From NCBI RefSeq assembly GCF_003402975.1, contig NZ_QURB01000003.1:1-64000 (forward strand): a stretch of 64,000 nucleotides of DNA, in the 5' to 3' direction. Shown here piece by piece: positions 39,301 through 47,931 of this stretch (the stretch's first letter is position 1; each line of letters opens with the position of its first letter). The DNA is from Brumimicrobium aurantiacum (lineage in GTDB: Bacteria; Bacteroidota; Bacteroidia; Flavobacteriales_D; Crocinitomicaceae). The position numbers were made by a program, and so were the translations under genes. The notes beneath the pieces were generated by a model. It saw nothing but the letters and a program-made list of their open reading frames with translations, searched no databases and was not told the DNA's origin.

Positions 39301-40138
39301 TACTTCTTCTTTAAAAATTAGTGCTTTCTACCGTGAGTTGAGAGATCAAATTCAAGTAAGAAACGTATTTGAAGCATACCCTGTAACATACAGAACTTAT
39401 GATAACCGTGACTTCGGTACTGTTAAAGGTTTAACTTTAGAATATGACTTAAGAAGAACAGGAAATTTAAGAATGACTGCTAACTATACTTTACAGTTTG
39501 CTGAAGGTACAGGTTCTGACGCAAGTTCATCTTTATCATTTGTTAACTCAAATCAACCAGATTTACGTGTTGTTTATCCTTTCTCTTATGACCAAAGACA
39601 CGCTTTCTCTTTCACTGTTGATTACCGTTACGGTTCAGGAAAAGATTACAATGGTCCAGTAATTAAGGATAAAAATATTTTAGAGAACACTGGATTAAAC
39701 ATTATTACATTAGTTAATTCAGGAACTCCTTATTCAGATCAGAAAAACATTACTCCAGCTGCGATTAATTCTGGTACTCCACAGTTAACTGGTACTTTGA
39801 ATGGTTCTCGTAAGCCTTGGACTTACCGTTTAGATTTACAGTTAGACAGAACGTTTGACCTTGAGTTTGGTAAGGAAAATGAAAAGAAAAAACGAGCTTT
39901 CTTAAATGTTTATGTACGTGTTACCAACCTTTTGAATCAGTTTAACGTACTTAATGTATACAGAGCAACTGGTGTTGTTGATGACGATGGTTACTTAGCT
40001 GCTGCTGAATGGCAATCAACTATCCAAAGTAAAATGGATGAGCAGGCTTATAGAGATTTATACAGTATGTATATGAACAATCCTTATAACATTAGTCAAC
40101 CAAGAACAATAAGATTAGGTGTTAAATTTGATTTTTAA
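36371..40138 (+). CDS. Large TonB-dependent receptor of the surface operon
   Basis: 1255 residues. Seen: signal peptide (1-23, VFGQ), carboxypeptidase-regulatory-like domain (about 26-115: GTIKGSVLDSESNEPIPF), TonB plug (about 135-240: REDISKLPVRSASGVAST, GISVRGSREGASYYYIDG, ITGGVPANYGDATGG) and a very large beta-barrel with long inserted loops, ending in a terminal strand RTIRLGVKFDF. It is larger than a typical siderophore receptor (700-800). Third-position use shifts to TTC, AAC, GGT and CGT from about 38,100, as in highly expressed genes. It leads a tight unit (22 and 28 base gaps) with a 1402-residue exported protein and a PorV-like protein, so it probably forms one outer-membrane assembly with them. 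Ligand unknown. Confidence 0.9.
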   Translation: MIRKFYFLFLSVLLSVGSVFGQAGNGTIKGSVLDSESNEPIPFVKVVLYQGGIIKGGTESDFDGKFQFPSISSGSYDVEFRSQEYKPIKIENVSVSAEKITFLDKTKLTKPEDVQEMEEVQIVAYKVPLINKDGGAQGSTVTREDISKLPVRSASGVASTVGGVNESESSGGISVRGSREGASYYYIDGIKVRGSSNLPKSALEEVQVITGGVPANYGDATGGIISVTTRGPSAQYFGSLEAVSSGFYFHGENELGYDGKVIGLDQFGYNLVEGMVSGPLLMRKDSTGKKTEPILGFLISASFNDQIDSRPFADGSYRIKEDVREELIANPLRPSADGQGYFNNSDFLREDAFEKTPYRMNARRRTISASGKIDVNTGPTVNLTFGGSMNYNGGKAYSYDNSLYNFDNFGNSSQFDWRVYGRLTQRFRNDTEGSSSKVKSFYYNLMVDYSKSSSEVYDEDHKYNIFNYGHVGYFNSTYRPTYSFNDAEDSLIHDDFESVIVDFSPSDINPTLSAITSQYYALNPNPQGSYQNIEQINNGGGLRNGDSPISVYGIWSNIGTPYNSFFKGENEQLRITGSASVVIGGHNISLGVEYEQRWDRGWGSGNYFSRAGAGPIGIWEISRQYMNSHIEELDLNNPNYDFYGTYPRVTYDRLNSGYAANAGNGEYGGVAQNDDQYFFDYNFRKALGLDPAGDDYIDIDRYDPNMFTLDMFSPDELFNSGRNFISYYGYDHTGEKVSGNTDINDYFTETDENGNYERFIGAFQPTYVSGYIMDKFSFDDIVFNVGVRVDVFDANQPVLKDPYLFYNARSASEASSLKDQDPNTYGWIDIPESIGDDYVVYVNDVENPTQINGFRNGETWYDQDGTVTQDPSTIRGASGIAPWLLNPSQSTPSADAFEDYKVAINVMPRIAFSFPISDEANFFANYDILTSRPSTGLRFNPIDYQYITARNIVINNSNLRPDKTIDYSFGFQQVLTRTSSLKISAFYRELRDQIQVRNVFEAYPVTYRTYDNRDFGTVKGLTLEYDLRRTGNLRMTANYTLQFAEGTGSDASSSLSFVNSNQPDLRVVYPFSYDQRHAFSFTVDYRYGSGKDYNGPVIKDKNILENTGLNIITLVNSGTPYSDQKNITPAAINSGTPQLTGTLNGSRKPWTYRLDLQLDRTFDLEFGKENEKKKRAFLNVYVRVTNLLNQFNVLNVYRATGVVDDDGYLAAAEWQSTIQSKMDEQAYRDLYSMYMNNPYNISQPRTIRLGVKFDF

Positions 40139-40159
40139 TAGAGTAAAAACAGTAAGATT

Positions 40160-43100
40160 ATGAGATTATTATTATTAGTATTAATTGGTGTTAGTTTCAC
40201 ATTTGGAACGAATGCCGCACTAGATCCGACTGCTGATTACGGCAAGTCAAAGCCTTTAGGTGGAGGTCAGGATTACAATAAAGCTAATTGTCCCCCATCA
40301 GATGGACTTTTATATATGGACTTTAACGACGTTGAAGCCCTCGTTGAGGTTGGTGGGTCGTTATGGCAAGATCGTCAAGCTGGAGCTGCTTCTTACGAAG
40401 TACCAGTTGGAGGTGGAAACCATGTTCTTTTCTCTGGTTCTATTTGGATGGGGGGAGTTGACGTAAATGGTCAATTGAAACTAGCCGCTGTGTTGTTTAG
40501 AACAAGTGGAAATGATTTCTGGGGTGGACCTTTATCTGTTGTACCTGGAAGTGGAAACTATGACCCAAGTCAACCTGTAGGAGATAATTCAATTCGTCCT
40601 TTTGGTTTAGGTACGATTGATCCAGAAACTTGTATTGAGTATGATAAGTTTTTCCCTATAGCAAAATCAGAGGTAATTAATTTTACACTTAGACATGAGT
40701 GTAGTATTGATCCAAATTGTACTGATCCTTCTCAATATCCTTTAACAAATGACGCTATTGAAAGAATTAATAACTGGCCAGCTCATGGTGATGATGTTGT
40801 TAAAAAGCAAGATTATTATTTAGCTCCTTTCTATGATTACCCTTCTCAAGGTGGTTCAGGAGATGGTACATATGATCCATCTCAAGGTGATGTTCCTTGG
40901 TTCGATGATATTCTTGGTAGAGATGATGTTAATTGTGGTATCGATAGACGTGTTACTTTATTCGGTGATAAAACTAACTGGTGGGTATTTAATGATAAAG
41001 GAAACATTCACACAGAAACAGGTGGTGATCCGATTGGTATGGAAATTCGTGCTCAAGCATTCTCTTTCGCTACGAATGATGAAGTGAATAGAATGACATT
41101 CTACAACTATGAAATGATTAATCGTAGTTCTACAACACTTGAAGACACTTACTTCTCTCAATATGCAGATGCAGATATAGGTTTTGCTGAAGATGATTAT
41201 GTAGGTTGTGATGTTTCTAGAGGTTTAGGTTATGCTTATAATGGTGATAACACTGATGAAGGTGGAAATGGTGCACCTGGATATGGTGATAATCCACCTG
41301 CAGTAGGTATTGACTTCTTTGAAGGACCGTATCAAGATGCTGATAATATTGATAACGTTGGTCCAAGATTGGTGACTGCACCTGATGGAACAACTGAATA
41401 TGTTACGCCAACTGTGAATGAAGCGATTGCCGGTAAAGGTATTGTATACGAAGGTATTGGTATTGGTTATTCTGATGGTATCATCGATAATGAGCGTTTC
41501 GGAATGCGTAGATTTAACTATTTCGATAGAGGAGACCTTGGTACTCCTTCTACTGATGACCCTAGTAGTCCTTCTGATTTTTATAATTATATGACAGGAT
41601 TCTGGAAAGATAATTCAGCATTTATCTATGGTGGTAAAGGGTACACTGGTACTCCTGGTGCTGTAGAAGGTGTTCCTGCTGATTACTGTTACCCTGGAGA
41701 TACAGATCCATTACACTTCGGAACTCGAGGTCAAGATATGGGATGGGATTGGTCAGAGTTAGACGTTGATGGTAACGGTACTTCAAATCCTATTGGAGAT
41801 AGACGTTTCTTACAATCTGCTGGACCATTTACATTAACTCCTGGTGCAGTAAATAACTTAACTGTTGGTGTTGTTTATGGACGTTCTTATGATGGAAATT
41901 CTTTCGCATCAGTTGAGGCGTTAAGAAAAAATGATACTAAAGCACAAGCTTTATTTGATAACTGTTTCGAAATACTTGATCCACCATCTGCTCCGATTTT
42001 AGAAATCGTTGAATTAGAGAATGAATTAGTATTGATGATTGATAATCCATTCGGAAATAATGTAAATGAAGAGTATGCAGAAGAAGATAATATTAATATC
42101 GTTGACCCATTAGATGGTTCGGAAATTGATAAAGTGTACAACTTTGAAGGTTATCAAATTTATCAAATGGTAGATGACGAAGCAGGTGTTTCTGATATTG
42201 GTCTAACAGATAAAGCACGTTTAGTTGCACAATGTGATATTGAAAATGATATTGATCGTATTATTAACTTTGAATTTGATGAAGAATTAGGTTTCTCTAA
42301 ACCAGAGTTGAAAGTAGATGGTCAGAATCAAGGTATTCGTCACTCATTCCAAATTACGGAAGATCAGTTTACAGGTAACGCACTTGTAAACCACAAGACA
42401 TACTATTATATTGCAATTGCCTATGCTCACAATGAGTTTAAAAAGTATGATCCAACAGACCCACAACTATTAGATGGTCAAACAATGCCTTATATTAGTT
42501 CTCGTTTGTCAGCTGATGGAAGTGCAATTAAGGCTACAGTTGGTATTCCTCACTCTCCACAACCTCGTTTTGATGGAACAATAGTGAACCTACCTTATGG
42601 TTCTTCTCCAGAAATTACAACTTTAGATGGTAAAGGAAATGGTAACAGAGTTATTGACTTAACTCAAGCGACCGAAGACTTTATCGTAGCAAATGGTTCA
42701 GTAGATACTCCTACTTACCAACAAGGTAAGGGACCAATCGATGTTAAAGTTGTTGATCCATTAAATTTAGTAGATGGTTACTTTATGTTGGAGTTTGTTG
42801 ATTACAACTCAAACTTGATTGATACAGCTAGTTGGACAATTAAGAGATACGATTCAAAAGGAGGTAATTTGATTGAAGAAGTATCATCAAATAGAACAAT
42901 TGAGTTTAAGAATGAACAATTAATTCCTGAATGGGGACTTTCTGTAGCGATCTACCAAGATAATTACCCTTGTGCTCAAGGAACAGAAAACTGTAACTTT
43001 AGAGATCGAATTGCGAAGCCAATAGAAACAACTCTTGAATTTGCAGATAGTTCGAAGAGATGGTTATCAGGTGTTTCTGATGTTGATACATACACACCTT

Positions 43101-44368
43101 TTAACTGGATAGCTTCAGGTGATTACACAACAACAGATTGTAATGAAGCCCTTGGTTTAAATAATCCATGTTGTTATTTAGATTTAGTAGGGGTAGATCC
43201 TGATAAAGAATTTGCTTCTATCTTTAGTGGTACTGTTACATTAGGACAATTGGCTAGAAGAAACGATTGTGGATTTATGCCTATCGGTATTCCAAATGTA
43301 AATGGAATCGACGAAGGTTCATTTAGTTCTATTGAAAAGACACAAATGCCTTCAGTGTATCAAACAAGTGTTGATATTGTGATTACACAAGATAAATCTA
43401 AATGGACTAGATGTCCAGTAATTGAGTTAGGTAGTGATGAAAATCTAAATATCAATGGTGGTTTAGCTGGTTTATTACGTCAGAGTCCATCTATAGATAA
43501 GAATGGAAATCAAGTTGGTGACCCTGGATACAATGCTTCTGAGGCGAATCCAAATGGAACAACTGCTGTAGGAATGGGATGGTTCCCTGGTTATGCAATC
43601 GATGTTGAAACAGGTCGTAGATTAAATATGGCTTATGGGGAGAATTCATTCTTAGTTGGTGAGAACGGTGCAGATATGATTTGGAATCCAACATCAAATC
43701 TTGTAAACTCAACAGGAAGCCCATTATTTGGTGGTCAACATGTTGTTTACGTATTTGGAAACGAAGATCAAGAGATTCCTAACTATGATGAAGGTGAGTT
43801 TATTTATAATAAATTAGCTTCAGAAGATGAAGATGATTATAAAGATGTATATGGTGGATTATCATGGGTAATAAACCCAACCCTTGCTGAAGATGCTGAA
43901 TTATTATCTACAGATGTACGAATGAGAATCAGAATCAACAAAGAGTACGCTGAATATGCACAATCTAATGCATTTGGCGGAAGACCAACTTACGAATGGA
44001 ACATGGATGGATTTAGAACAATTAAGAATGACGAAGAAACTCTTGCAGATGCTTTAGATATGATTAATGTTGTTCCTAACCCATACTATGCTTATTCAGA
44101 TTACGAATTAGGTAGACTTGATACACGTGTTAAGATTACAAACTTACCAGAGCGTTGTAAAGTTAGAATTTACAATACTTCAGGTAAATTAATCAGAGCT
44201 TATGATAAAGATAGTCCGATTACTTCTATTGATTGGGACTTGAAAAATGATGATAATATCTCAGTTGCTGGTGGAGTTTATTTAATTCATGTTGATGTTG
44301 AAGGAATTGGAGAGAGAGTAGTTAAATTCTTCGGTGGTCTAAGACAAACAGATTTAGAGAACTTATAA
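40160..44368 (+). CDS. Very large exported protein with sorting-like C-terminus
   Basis: 1402 residues, a Bacteroidota family I recognise by pattern but cannot name. Seen: signal peptide (about 1-19), an N-terminal conserved block at about 45-130 (YMDFNDVEALVEVGGSLW, GSIWMGGVDVNGQLKLAAVLFR, NDFWGGPLS), an aspartate- and glycine-rich middle (about 180-620) with many DG/DN turns that could bind calcium, a mixed region, and a C-terminal domain at about 1305-1402 (NVVPNPYYAYSDYELG, RVKITNLPERCKVRIYN, GERVVKFFGG) that looks like a variant of the T9SS C-terminal sorting domain. Probably secreted or displayed at the surface and bound by the PorV-like product of the next gene. Function not known; it is expressed from the same transcript as the TonB receptor. 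Confidence 0.88.
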   Translation: MRLLLLVLIGVSFTFGTNAALDPTADYGKSKPLGGGQDYNKANCPPSDGLLYMDFNDVEALVEVGGSLWQDRQAGAASYEVPVGGGNHVLFSGSIWMGGVDVNGQLKLAAVLFRTSGNDFWGGPLSVVPGSGNYDPSQPVGDNSIRPFGLGTIDPETCIEYDKFFPIAKSEVINFTLRHECSIDPNCTDPSQYPLTNDAIERINNWPAHGDDVVKKQDYYLAPFYDYPSQGGSGDGTYDPSQGDVPWFDDILGRDDVNCGIDRRVTLFGDKTNWWVFNDKGNIHTETGGDPIGMEIRAQAFSFATNDEVNRMTFYNYEMINRSSTTLEDTYFSQYADADIGFAEDDYVGCDVSRGLGYAYNGDNTDEGGNGAPGYGDNPPAVGIDFFEGPYQDADNIDNVGPRLVTAPDGTTEYVTPTVNEAIAGKGIVYEGIGIGYSDGIIDNERFGMRRFNYFDRGDLGTPSTDDPSSPSDFYNYMTGFWKDNSAFIYGGKGYTGTPGAVEGVPADYCYPGDTDPLHFGTRGQDMGWDWSELDVDGNGTSNPIGDRRFLQSAGPFTLTPGAVNNLTVGVVYGRSYDGNSFASVEALRKNDTKAQALFDNCFEILDPPSAPILEIVELENELVLMIDNPFGNNVNEEYAEEDNINIVDPLDGSEIDKVYNFEGYQIYQMVDDEAGVSDIGLTDKARLVAQCDIENDIDRIINFEFDEELGFSKPELKVDGQNQGIRHSFQITEDQFTGNALVNHKTYYYIAIAYAHNEFKKYDPTDPQLLDGQTMPYISSRLSADGSAIKATVGIPHSPQPRFDGTIVNLPYGSSPEITTLDGKGNGNRVIDLTQATEDFIVANGSVDTPTYQQGKGPIDVKVVDPLNLVDGYFMLEFVDYNSNLIDTASWTIKRYDSKGGNLIEEVSSNRTIEFKNEQLIPEWGLSVAIYQDNYPCAQGTENCNFRDRIAKPIETTLEFADSSKRWLSGVSDVDTYTPFNWIASGDYTTTDCNEALGLNNPCCYLDLVGVDPDKEFASIFSGTVTLGQLARRNDCGFMPIGIPNVNGIDEGSFSSIEKTQMPSVYQTSVDIVITQDKSKWTRCPVIELGSDENLNINGGLAGLLRQSPSIDKNGNQVGDPGYNASEANPNGTTAVGMGWFPGYAIDVETGRRLNMAYGENSFLVGENGADMIWNPTSNLVNSTGSPLFGGQHVVYVFGNEDQEIPNYDEGEFIYNKLASEDEDDYKDVYGGLSWVINPTLAEDAELLSTDVRMRIRINKEYAEYAQSNAFGGRPTYEWNMDGFRTIKNDEETLADALDMINVVPNPYYAYSDYELGRLDTRVKITNLPERCKVRIYNTSGKLIRAYDKDSPITSIDWDLKNDDNISVAGGVYLIHVDVEGIGERVVKFFGGLRQTDLENL

Positions 44369-44395
44369 GTAATAGAAACTTAACTTTAGTAAACA

Positions 44396-45460
44396 ATGAA
44401 TATGTTAAAAACGATAATAAAAGGTTCAATGATTGTGGGAGCTCTGGCTATGAGCTTCCCAACATTAGCCGGAAACGAAGATCGAATCGGTTCAGCAGGT
44501 GCTAGTGAAATGTTAGTTAATCCATGGGCTCGTTCTACTGCTTTCGGAAGTGCAGGAGTAGCATCTACGGATGGTTTAGAAGCGCAATTTGCTAATATTG
44601 CTGGTTTAGCCTTTACTGATCAAACACAAATTAAATTTAACTATACTAACTGGTTAGGTGATGCCGGAATTTCTTTAAATTCTGCTGGTATTGCTCAGCG
44701 TGTGGGAGATCAAACAGTTATTGCATTGTCTCTTCAAGCTTATGGATATGGTGATATTGATATTACAACGGTTGATCTTCCAGAAGGAGGTATAGGTCAA
44801 TTTAGTCCAAGGAAAAATATTATTAATATTGGTTTTGCTAGAGAATTTTCGAATTCTATTTATGCAGGATTAAATGTTAAAGTATTGAATGAAAACATTG
44901 CAAACCTTAAAGCCACAGGAGTTGCATTTGATGCCGGTATCCGTTATGTTACAGGTGAACAAGACCAAATTAAATTTGGTATTACGTTGAAAAATGTTGG
45001 TACACCAATGAGTTTCACAGGAGATGGACTTTCTAAGGAAATTCTTTACCAAACAACTGGTGGAGTAGCTACAATGGTGCAACGTTCAGCTTCTTTTGAA
45101 ATGCCTTCTTTATTAGCTATGGGGTTCTCTTATGACTTTATCTTTGATGAGTCAAGTAAGTTGACTGCAGCCGCAGCATTTCACGCTAATTCATTTACAA
45201 ATGACCAATTTAATATTGGTTTAGATTATGGTATGGCTTATGATAAAGCAGCATTTAATATAAGAGCTGGATTTGTTGGTGAAAAAGCAATTTTTAACCG
45301 TGAAGAATCTACAAACAGTTTAACTGGTTTAACAGCAGGTGTATCTGTTGATGCTTTATTAGGTGAAAATGCTATTCCACTTGGTTTTGAATATGCAATG
45401 CGTACTTCTAACCCATTTGGAATTATTAATACTTTTGGTGTTACTCTTAGTTTGAAGTAA
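44396..45460 (+). CDS. PorV/PorQ family outer-membrane protein
   Basis: 354 residues. Seen: signal peptide (about 1-25, TLAG), then NPWARSTAFGSAGVAST and LEAQFANIAGLAF, the family opening seen in PorV, PorQ and FadL-like barrels, and repeated amphipathic strands to the C-terminal LSLK. PorV is the T9SS shuttle that receives cargo with C-terminal domains at the translocon; PorQ and other members have related roles. It is shorter than classic PorV (about 390) and sits behind its likely client, so I call the family only. The 3' end contains the -33 and -7 region of the greA promoter. Confidence 0.87.
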   Translation: MNMLKTIIKGSMIVGALAMSFPTLAGNEDRIGSAGASEMLVNPWARSTAFGSAGVASTDGLEAQFANIAGLAFTDQTQIKFNYTNWLGDAGISLNSAGIAQRVGDQTVIALSLQAYGYGDIDITTVDLPEGGIGQFSPRKNIINIGFAREFSNSIYAGLNVKVLNENIANLKATGVAFDAGIRYVTGEQDQIKFGITLKNVGTPMSFTGDGLSKEILYQTTGGVATMVQRSASFEMPSLLAMGFSYDFIFDESSKLTAAAAFHANSFTNDQFNIGLDYGMAYDKAAFNIRAGFVGEKAIFNREESTNSLTGLTAGVSVDALLGENAIPLGFEYAMRTSNPFGIINTFGVTLSLK

Positions 45461-45481
45461 ACTAAAATTTCATTATATTTG
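45452..45481 (+). promoter_or_regulatory. greA promoter, inside the end of the PorV-like gene
   Basis: TTG at 45452-45454, 19 bases, TATATTTG at 45474-45481: a full match to the flavobacterial consensus. It overlaps the last codons of the PorV-like gene and directly precedes the terminator hairpin. No other TAnnTTTG lies between it and greA. Confidence 0.65.
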
Positions 45482-45489
45482 TATAAGCG

Positions 45490-45517
45490 AGAGGGTCTTT
45501 TGGCCCTCTTGTTTTTT
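45490..45517 (+). terminator. Intrinsic terminator of the surface operon, lying in the greA leader
   Basis: Stem AGAGGGTC (45490-45497) with GGCCCTCT (45502-45509), 8 pairs including one G-U, TTTT loop, followed by TGTTTTTTG. It ends transcripts from the PorV-like gene and would also be the first structure in a transcript from the promoter at 45474. Confidence 0.85.
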
Positions 45518-45536
45518 GTTTATCAATTATTTTATT

Positions 45537-46010
45537 ATGTCAAAGATTAATTATTATACTGAAGAAGGGCTGAAAAAGCTGAAGGATCAATTGTACGATA
45601 TGGAAACAGTACAACGTCCTAAAATCTCAGAACAAATATCAGAAGCAAGAGATAAAGGTGATTTATCTGAAAATGCAGAATACGATGCTGCAAAAGAAGC
45701 TCAAGGACTTTTGGAAATGCGAATTTCTAAATTGAAAGACGTAATTTCTAATGCTAGATTGATTGATGAGTCAGAAATGGATTCTTCCAAAGCATTAATT
45801 CTTTCTAATGTTAAGATAAAAAACTTAGGAAATAATGCTGAAGTAACTTATACCTTGGTAGCAGAAAACGAAGCAAACTTAAAAGAAAAGAAAATTTCAG
45901 TAGACTCTCCAATTGGAAAAGGTCTACTTGGAAAATCTTTAGGTGATATCGCTGACATAGAAACACCACGTGGAATTATTCAATTTGAAATATTAGAAAT
46001 CACAAGATAA
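45537..46010 (+). CDS. greA: Transcription elongation factor GreA
   Basis: 157 residues from the ATG at 45537 (MSKINYYTEEG); an upstream TTG is rejected because it lies in the terminator tail. GreA binds the RNA polymerase secondary channel and stimulates cleavage of backtracked RNA. Seen: N-terminal antiparallel coiled coil (about 8-75) with the acidic tip DLSENAEYDAAKE at about 41-53, and the C-terminal FKBP-like domain (about 80-157: SPIGKGLLGKSLGD). The stop overlaps the start of the HIT gene by one base, so both are translated together. Confidence 0.96.
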   Translation: MSKINYYTEEGLKKLKDQLYDMETVQRPKISEQISEARDKGDLSENAEYDAAKEAQGLLEMRISKLKDVISNARLIDESEMDSSKALILSNVKIKNLGNNAEVTYTLVAENEANLKEKKISVDSPIGKGLLGKSLGDIADIETPRGIIQFEILEITR

Positions 46011-46402
46011 TGAGTACAGTATTTAGTAAAATCGTAAACGGTGAAATTCCAGCATTCAAAGTAGCAGAAAACGATGAGTTTCTTGCGTTTTTAGATGTTC
46101 AACCTATTGTTAAAGGTCATGTTCTAGTTATTCCTAAAAAGACGGTCGATTATATTTTTGATATAGAAGACGATTTGTTAGGGCGCTTCATTAATTTTGC
46201 TAAATCAGTTTCAAAGAAAATGGACCTGGCTTTTGATTGTAAAAGAATCGGAATGTCCGTGATTGGACTTGAAGTACCTCACGCTCATATCCACCTAATG
46301 CCGATTAATGGTATTGGCGATATGGATTTCAATAAAGATAAACTACATTTAGAAAAAGAAGAAATGGAAGCAATCGCTCAAAAGATTGTAGAAGCTAAAT
46401 AG
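46010..46402 (+). CDS. HIT family nucleotide-binding protein
   Basis: 130 residues of the histidine triad superfamily (Hint-like), which hydrolyses nucleoside phosphoramidates or related nucleotides. Seen: SKIVNGEIPAFKV start, GHVLVIPKK at about 36-44 and the triad H91-x-H93-x-H95 in PHAHIHLMP. One base overlap with greA. The 3' end lies 3 bases from the convergent ruvC stop. Confidence 0.93.
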   Translation: MSTVFSKIVNGEIPAFKVAENDEFLAFLDVQPIVKGHVLVIPKKTVDYIFDIEDDLLGRFINFAKSVSKKMDLAFDCKRIGMSVIGLEVPHAHIHLMPINGIGDMDFNKDKLHLEKEEMEAIAQKIVEAK

Positions 46403-46405
46403 AAT

Positions 46406-46975
46406 TTATTTCTTTTTAGGACTTTTATTCCTTTCCGTATTTTGATTAATGAAAGCCTTCCAATTGGAGGCTTTTGTTTTATTATGTTCTCCTACGCCTT
46501 TAGAATAGTGATGACATATTGCGGCTGCTAAACCGTCCGTTGCATCTAATTGTTTTGGAATTTCCTTTAGCCCCAACAAACTTTGTATCATTAAAGCCAC
46601 TTGCTCCTTACTGGCAGAACCTTTTCCAGTAATTGCTTGCTTGATTCTTCTCGGGGCATATTCTTCAAATGGAACATCTCTCGATAAGGATGCTGCTATA
46701 CAAACACCTTGTGCACGTCCTAATTTTAACATCGATTGAACATTTTTCCCAAAGAATGGAGCCTCAATGGCCATTTCATCAGGTCTATATTCCTGAATCA
46801 ATCCATCAACACGGTCAAAAATCCTTTTTAGTTTATCTGGGTGTGTCGCCAATTTTGCCAATTGAATAACACCATAAGTAACCAAAGTCATTTTATTTCT
46901 TTTAATATGAATGATTCCATATCCCATTACCGTTGTTCCAGGATCAATTCCAAGAATTATTTTATCTTCAACCAT
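46406..46975 (-). CDS. ruvC: Holliday junction resolvase RuvC
   Basis: 189 residues. RuvC cleaves four-way junctions in recombination. Seen: the RNase H-like fold with the catalytic acids D11 (LGIDPGTTVMGYG), E71 (MAIEAPFFGKNVQSMLKLG), D144 and D147 (DATDGLAAAICHH), matching the D-E-D-D set of the family, and a lysine-rich tail of about 25 residues. Convergent with the HIT gene and divergent from the membrane protein gene at 46990. Confidence 0.96.
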   Translation of the reverse strand: MVEDKIILGIDPGTTVMGYGIIHIKRNKMTLVTYGVIQLAKLATHPDKLKRIFDRVDGLIQEYRPDEMAIEAPFFGKNVQSMLKLGRAQGVCIAASLSRDVPFEEYAPRRIKQAITGKGSASKEQVALMIQSLLGLKEIPKQLDATDGLAAAICHHYSKGVGEHNKTKASNWKAFINQNTERNKSPKKK

Positions 46976-46989
46976 TATTAATTGTAAGT

Positions 46990-47931
46990 GTGATTAAAAA
47001 TATAAAGGTACAAAAGTCTTTGGTGTGGTTGTTAAAACTTCTACTCTTTATGCTTGTGTTGTATTTCTTTGTTCAACAAGTATTGAAGATTGACGAAATA
47101 GATTTAACTAGACTCAAAATAAGTTCATTTGTATCACTATTCATTGTGGTTTGCTTAATGCCTTTAAATTGGGGATTAGAACTCCTTAAATGGAAGAAAA
47201 TATTAGATGTTAATTTATTAAAGTATTCTTTTCTAAAACTGATTAGATCTTTGTTTTCTGGGGTCGCAACTGGACTTGTTACTCCAAATAGATTGGGTAA
47301 TTTTATTGGAAGAGTTTTGTTCTTCAAGGGGAAGTCCCGTGGTATGCTTGTCATGGGAACATTATATAGTAATTTTTCACAGTTCCTTGTTACCTTATCA
47401 TTTGGAACAATTGGTTTTATTATGATTAAACCAATGCTTAACGATGTCTTTCTTCGATATGCAACTTATTCCTTGATCAGTGTTTTGTTTTTTTCAATGT
47501 TACTTTACCACATTTTTCCAATTCTTCCAGGTACAAGTTTTAAATTGATTGATAAAAAGTTGAATTTACTGAGTACATTCCAACAACAAGCAAAGCTAAT
47601 TTCATTACAATTAATAGGATTGAGTATTTTTAGATTTATAGTGTTCACTTTGCAATATGTTTTGTTACTTGTTGCATTTGGCACCCCTTTTTCATTGGAT
47701 ATTGTTTTTGCTATTCTTTTGGTTTACTTGATTAGCACAATTACGCCCAGTTTGCTATTTGGTAAGTTATTCATTCGTGAATCTGCATCTCTACTTATTT
47801 TAGGTCTGTATATTGAAAATGAATTAAAAATTATAGTTGTTTCTCTTTTACTATGGTTAATTAATATTGGTTTACCTTCATTAACGGGGTTGGTATTCTT
47901 ATTAAAAGAAAAATACTTGCGACATGATTGA
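46990..47931 (+). CDS. LPG-synthase-like (UPF0104/YbhN) membrane protein
   Basis: 313 residues from the GTG at 46990, chosen because an earlier in-frame start at 46933 would run back into the opposite-strand ruvC coding region. Seen: eight or so hydrophobic helices across the chain with family-like features in VTPNRLGNFIGRVLFF and ISTITPSLLFGKLFIRESAS. Members of this superfamily include the membrane part of lysylphosphatidylglycerol synthase and putative lipid or glycan flippases. Its end overlaps the following glycosyltransferase by 8 bases; the coupling suggests that both handle the same lipid-linked glycan. Substrate unknown. Confidence 0.8.
   Translation: MIKNIKVQKSLVWLLKLLLFMLVLYFFVQQVLKIDEIDLTRLKISSFVSLFIVVCLMPLNWGLELLKWKKILDVNLLKYSFLKLIRSLFSGVATGLVTPNRLGNFIGRVLFFKGKSRGMLVMGTLYSNFSQFLVTLSFGTIGFIMIKPMLNDVFLRYATYSLISVLFFSMLLYHIFPILPGTSFKLIDKKLNLLSTFQQQAKLISLQLIGLSIFRFIVFTLQYVLLLVAFGTPFSLDIVFAILLVYLISTITPSLLFGKLFIRESASLLILGLYIENELKIIVVSLLLWLINIGLPSLTGLVFLLKEKYLRHD

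Noticed and set aside
46933-46989. Upstream extension of the membrane protein gene at 46990
   Set aside because: It overlaps the start of ruvC on the other strand and encodes polar residues that do not fit an N-terminal membrane segment.
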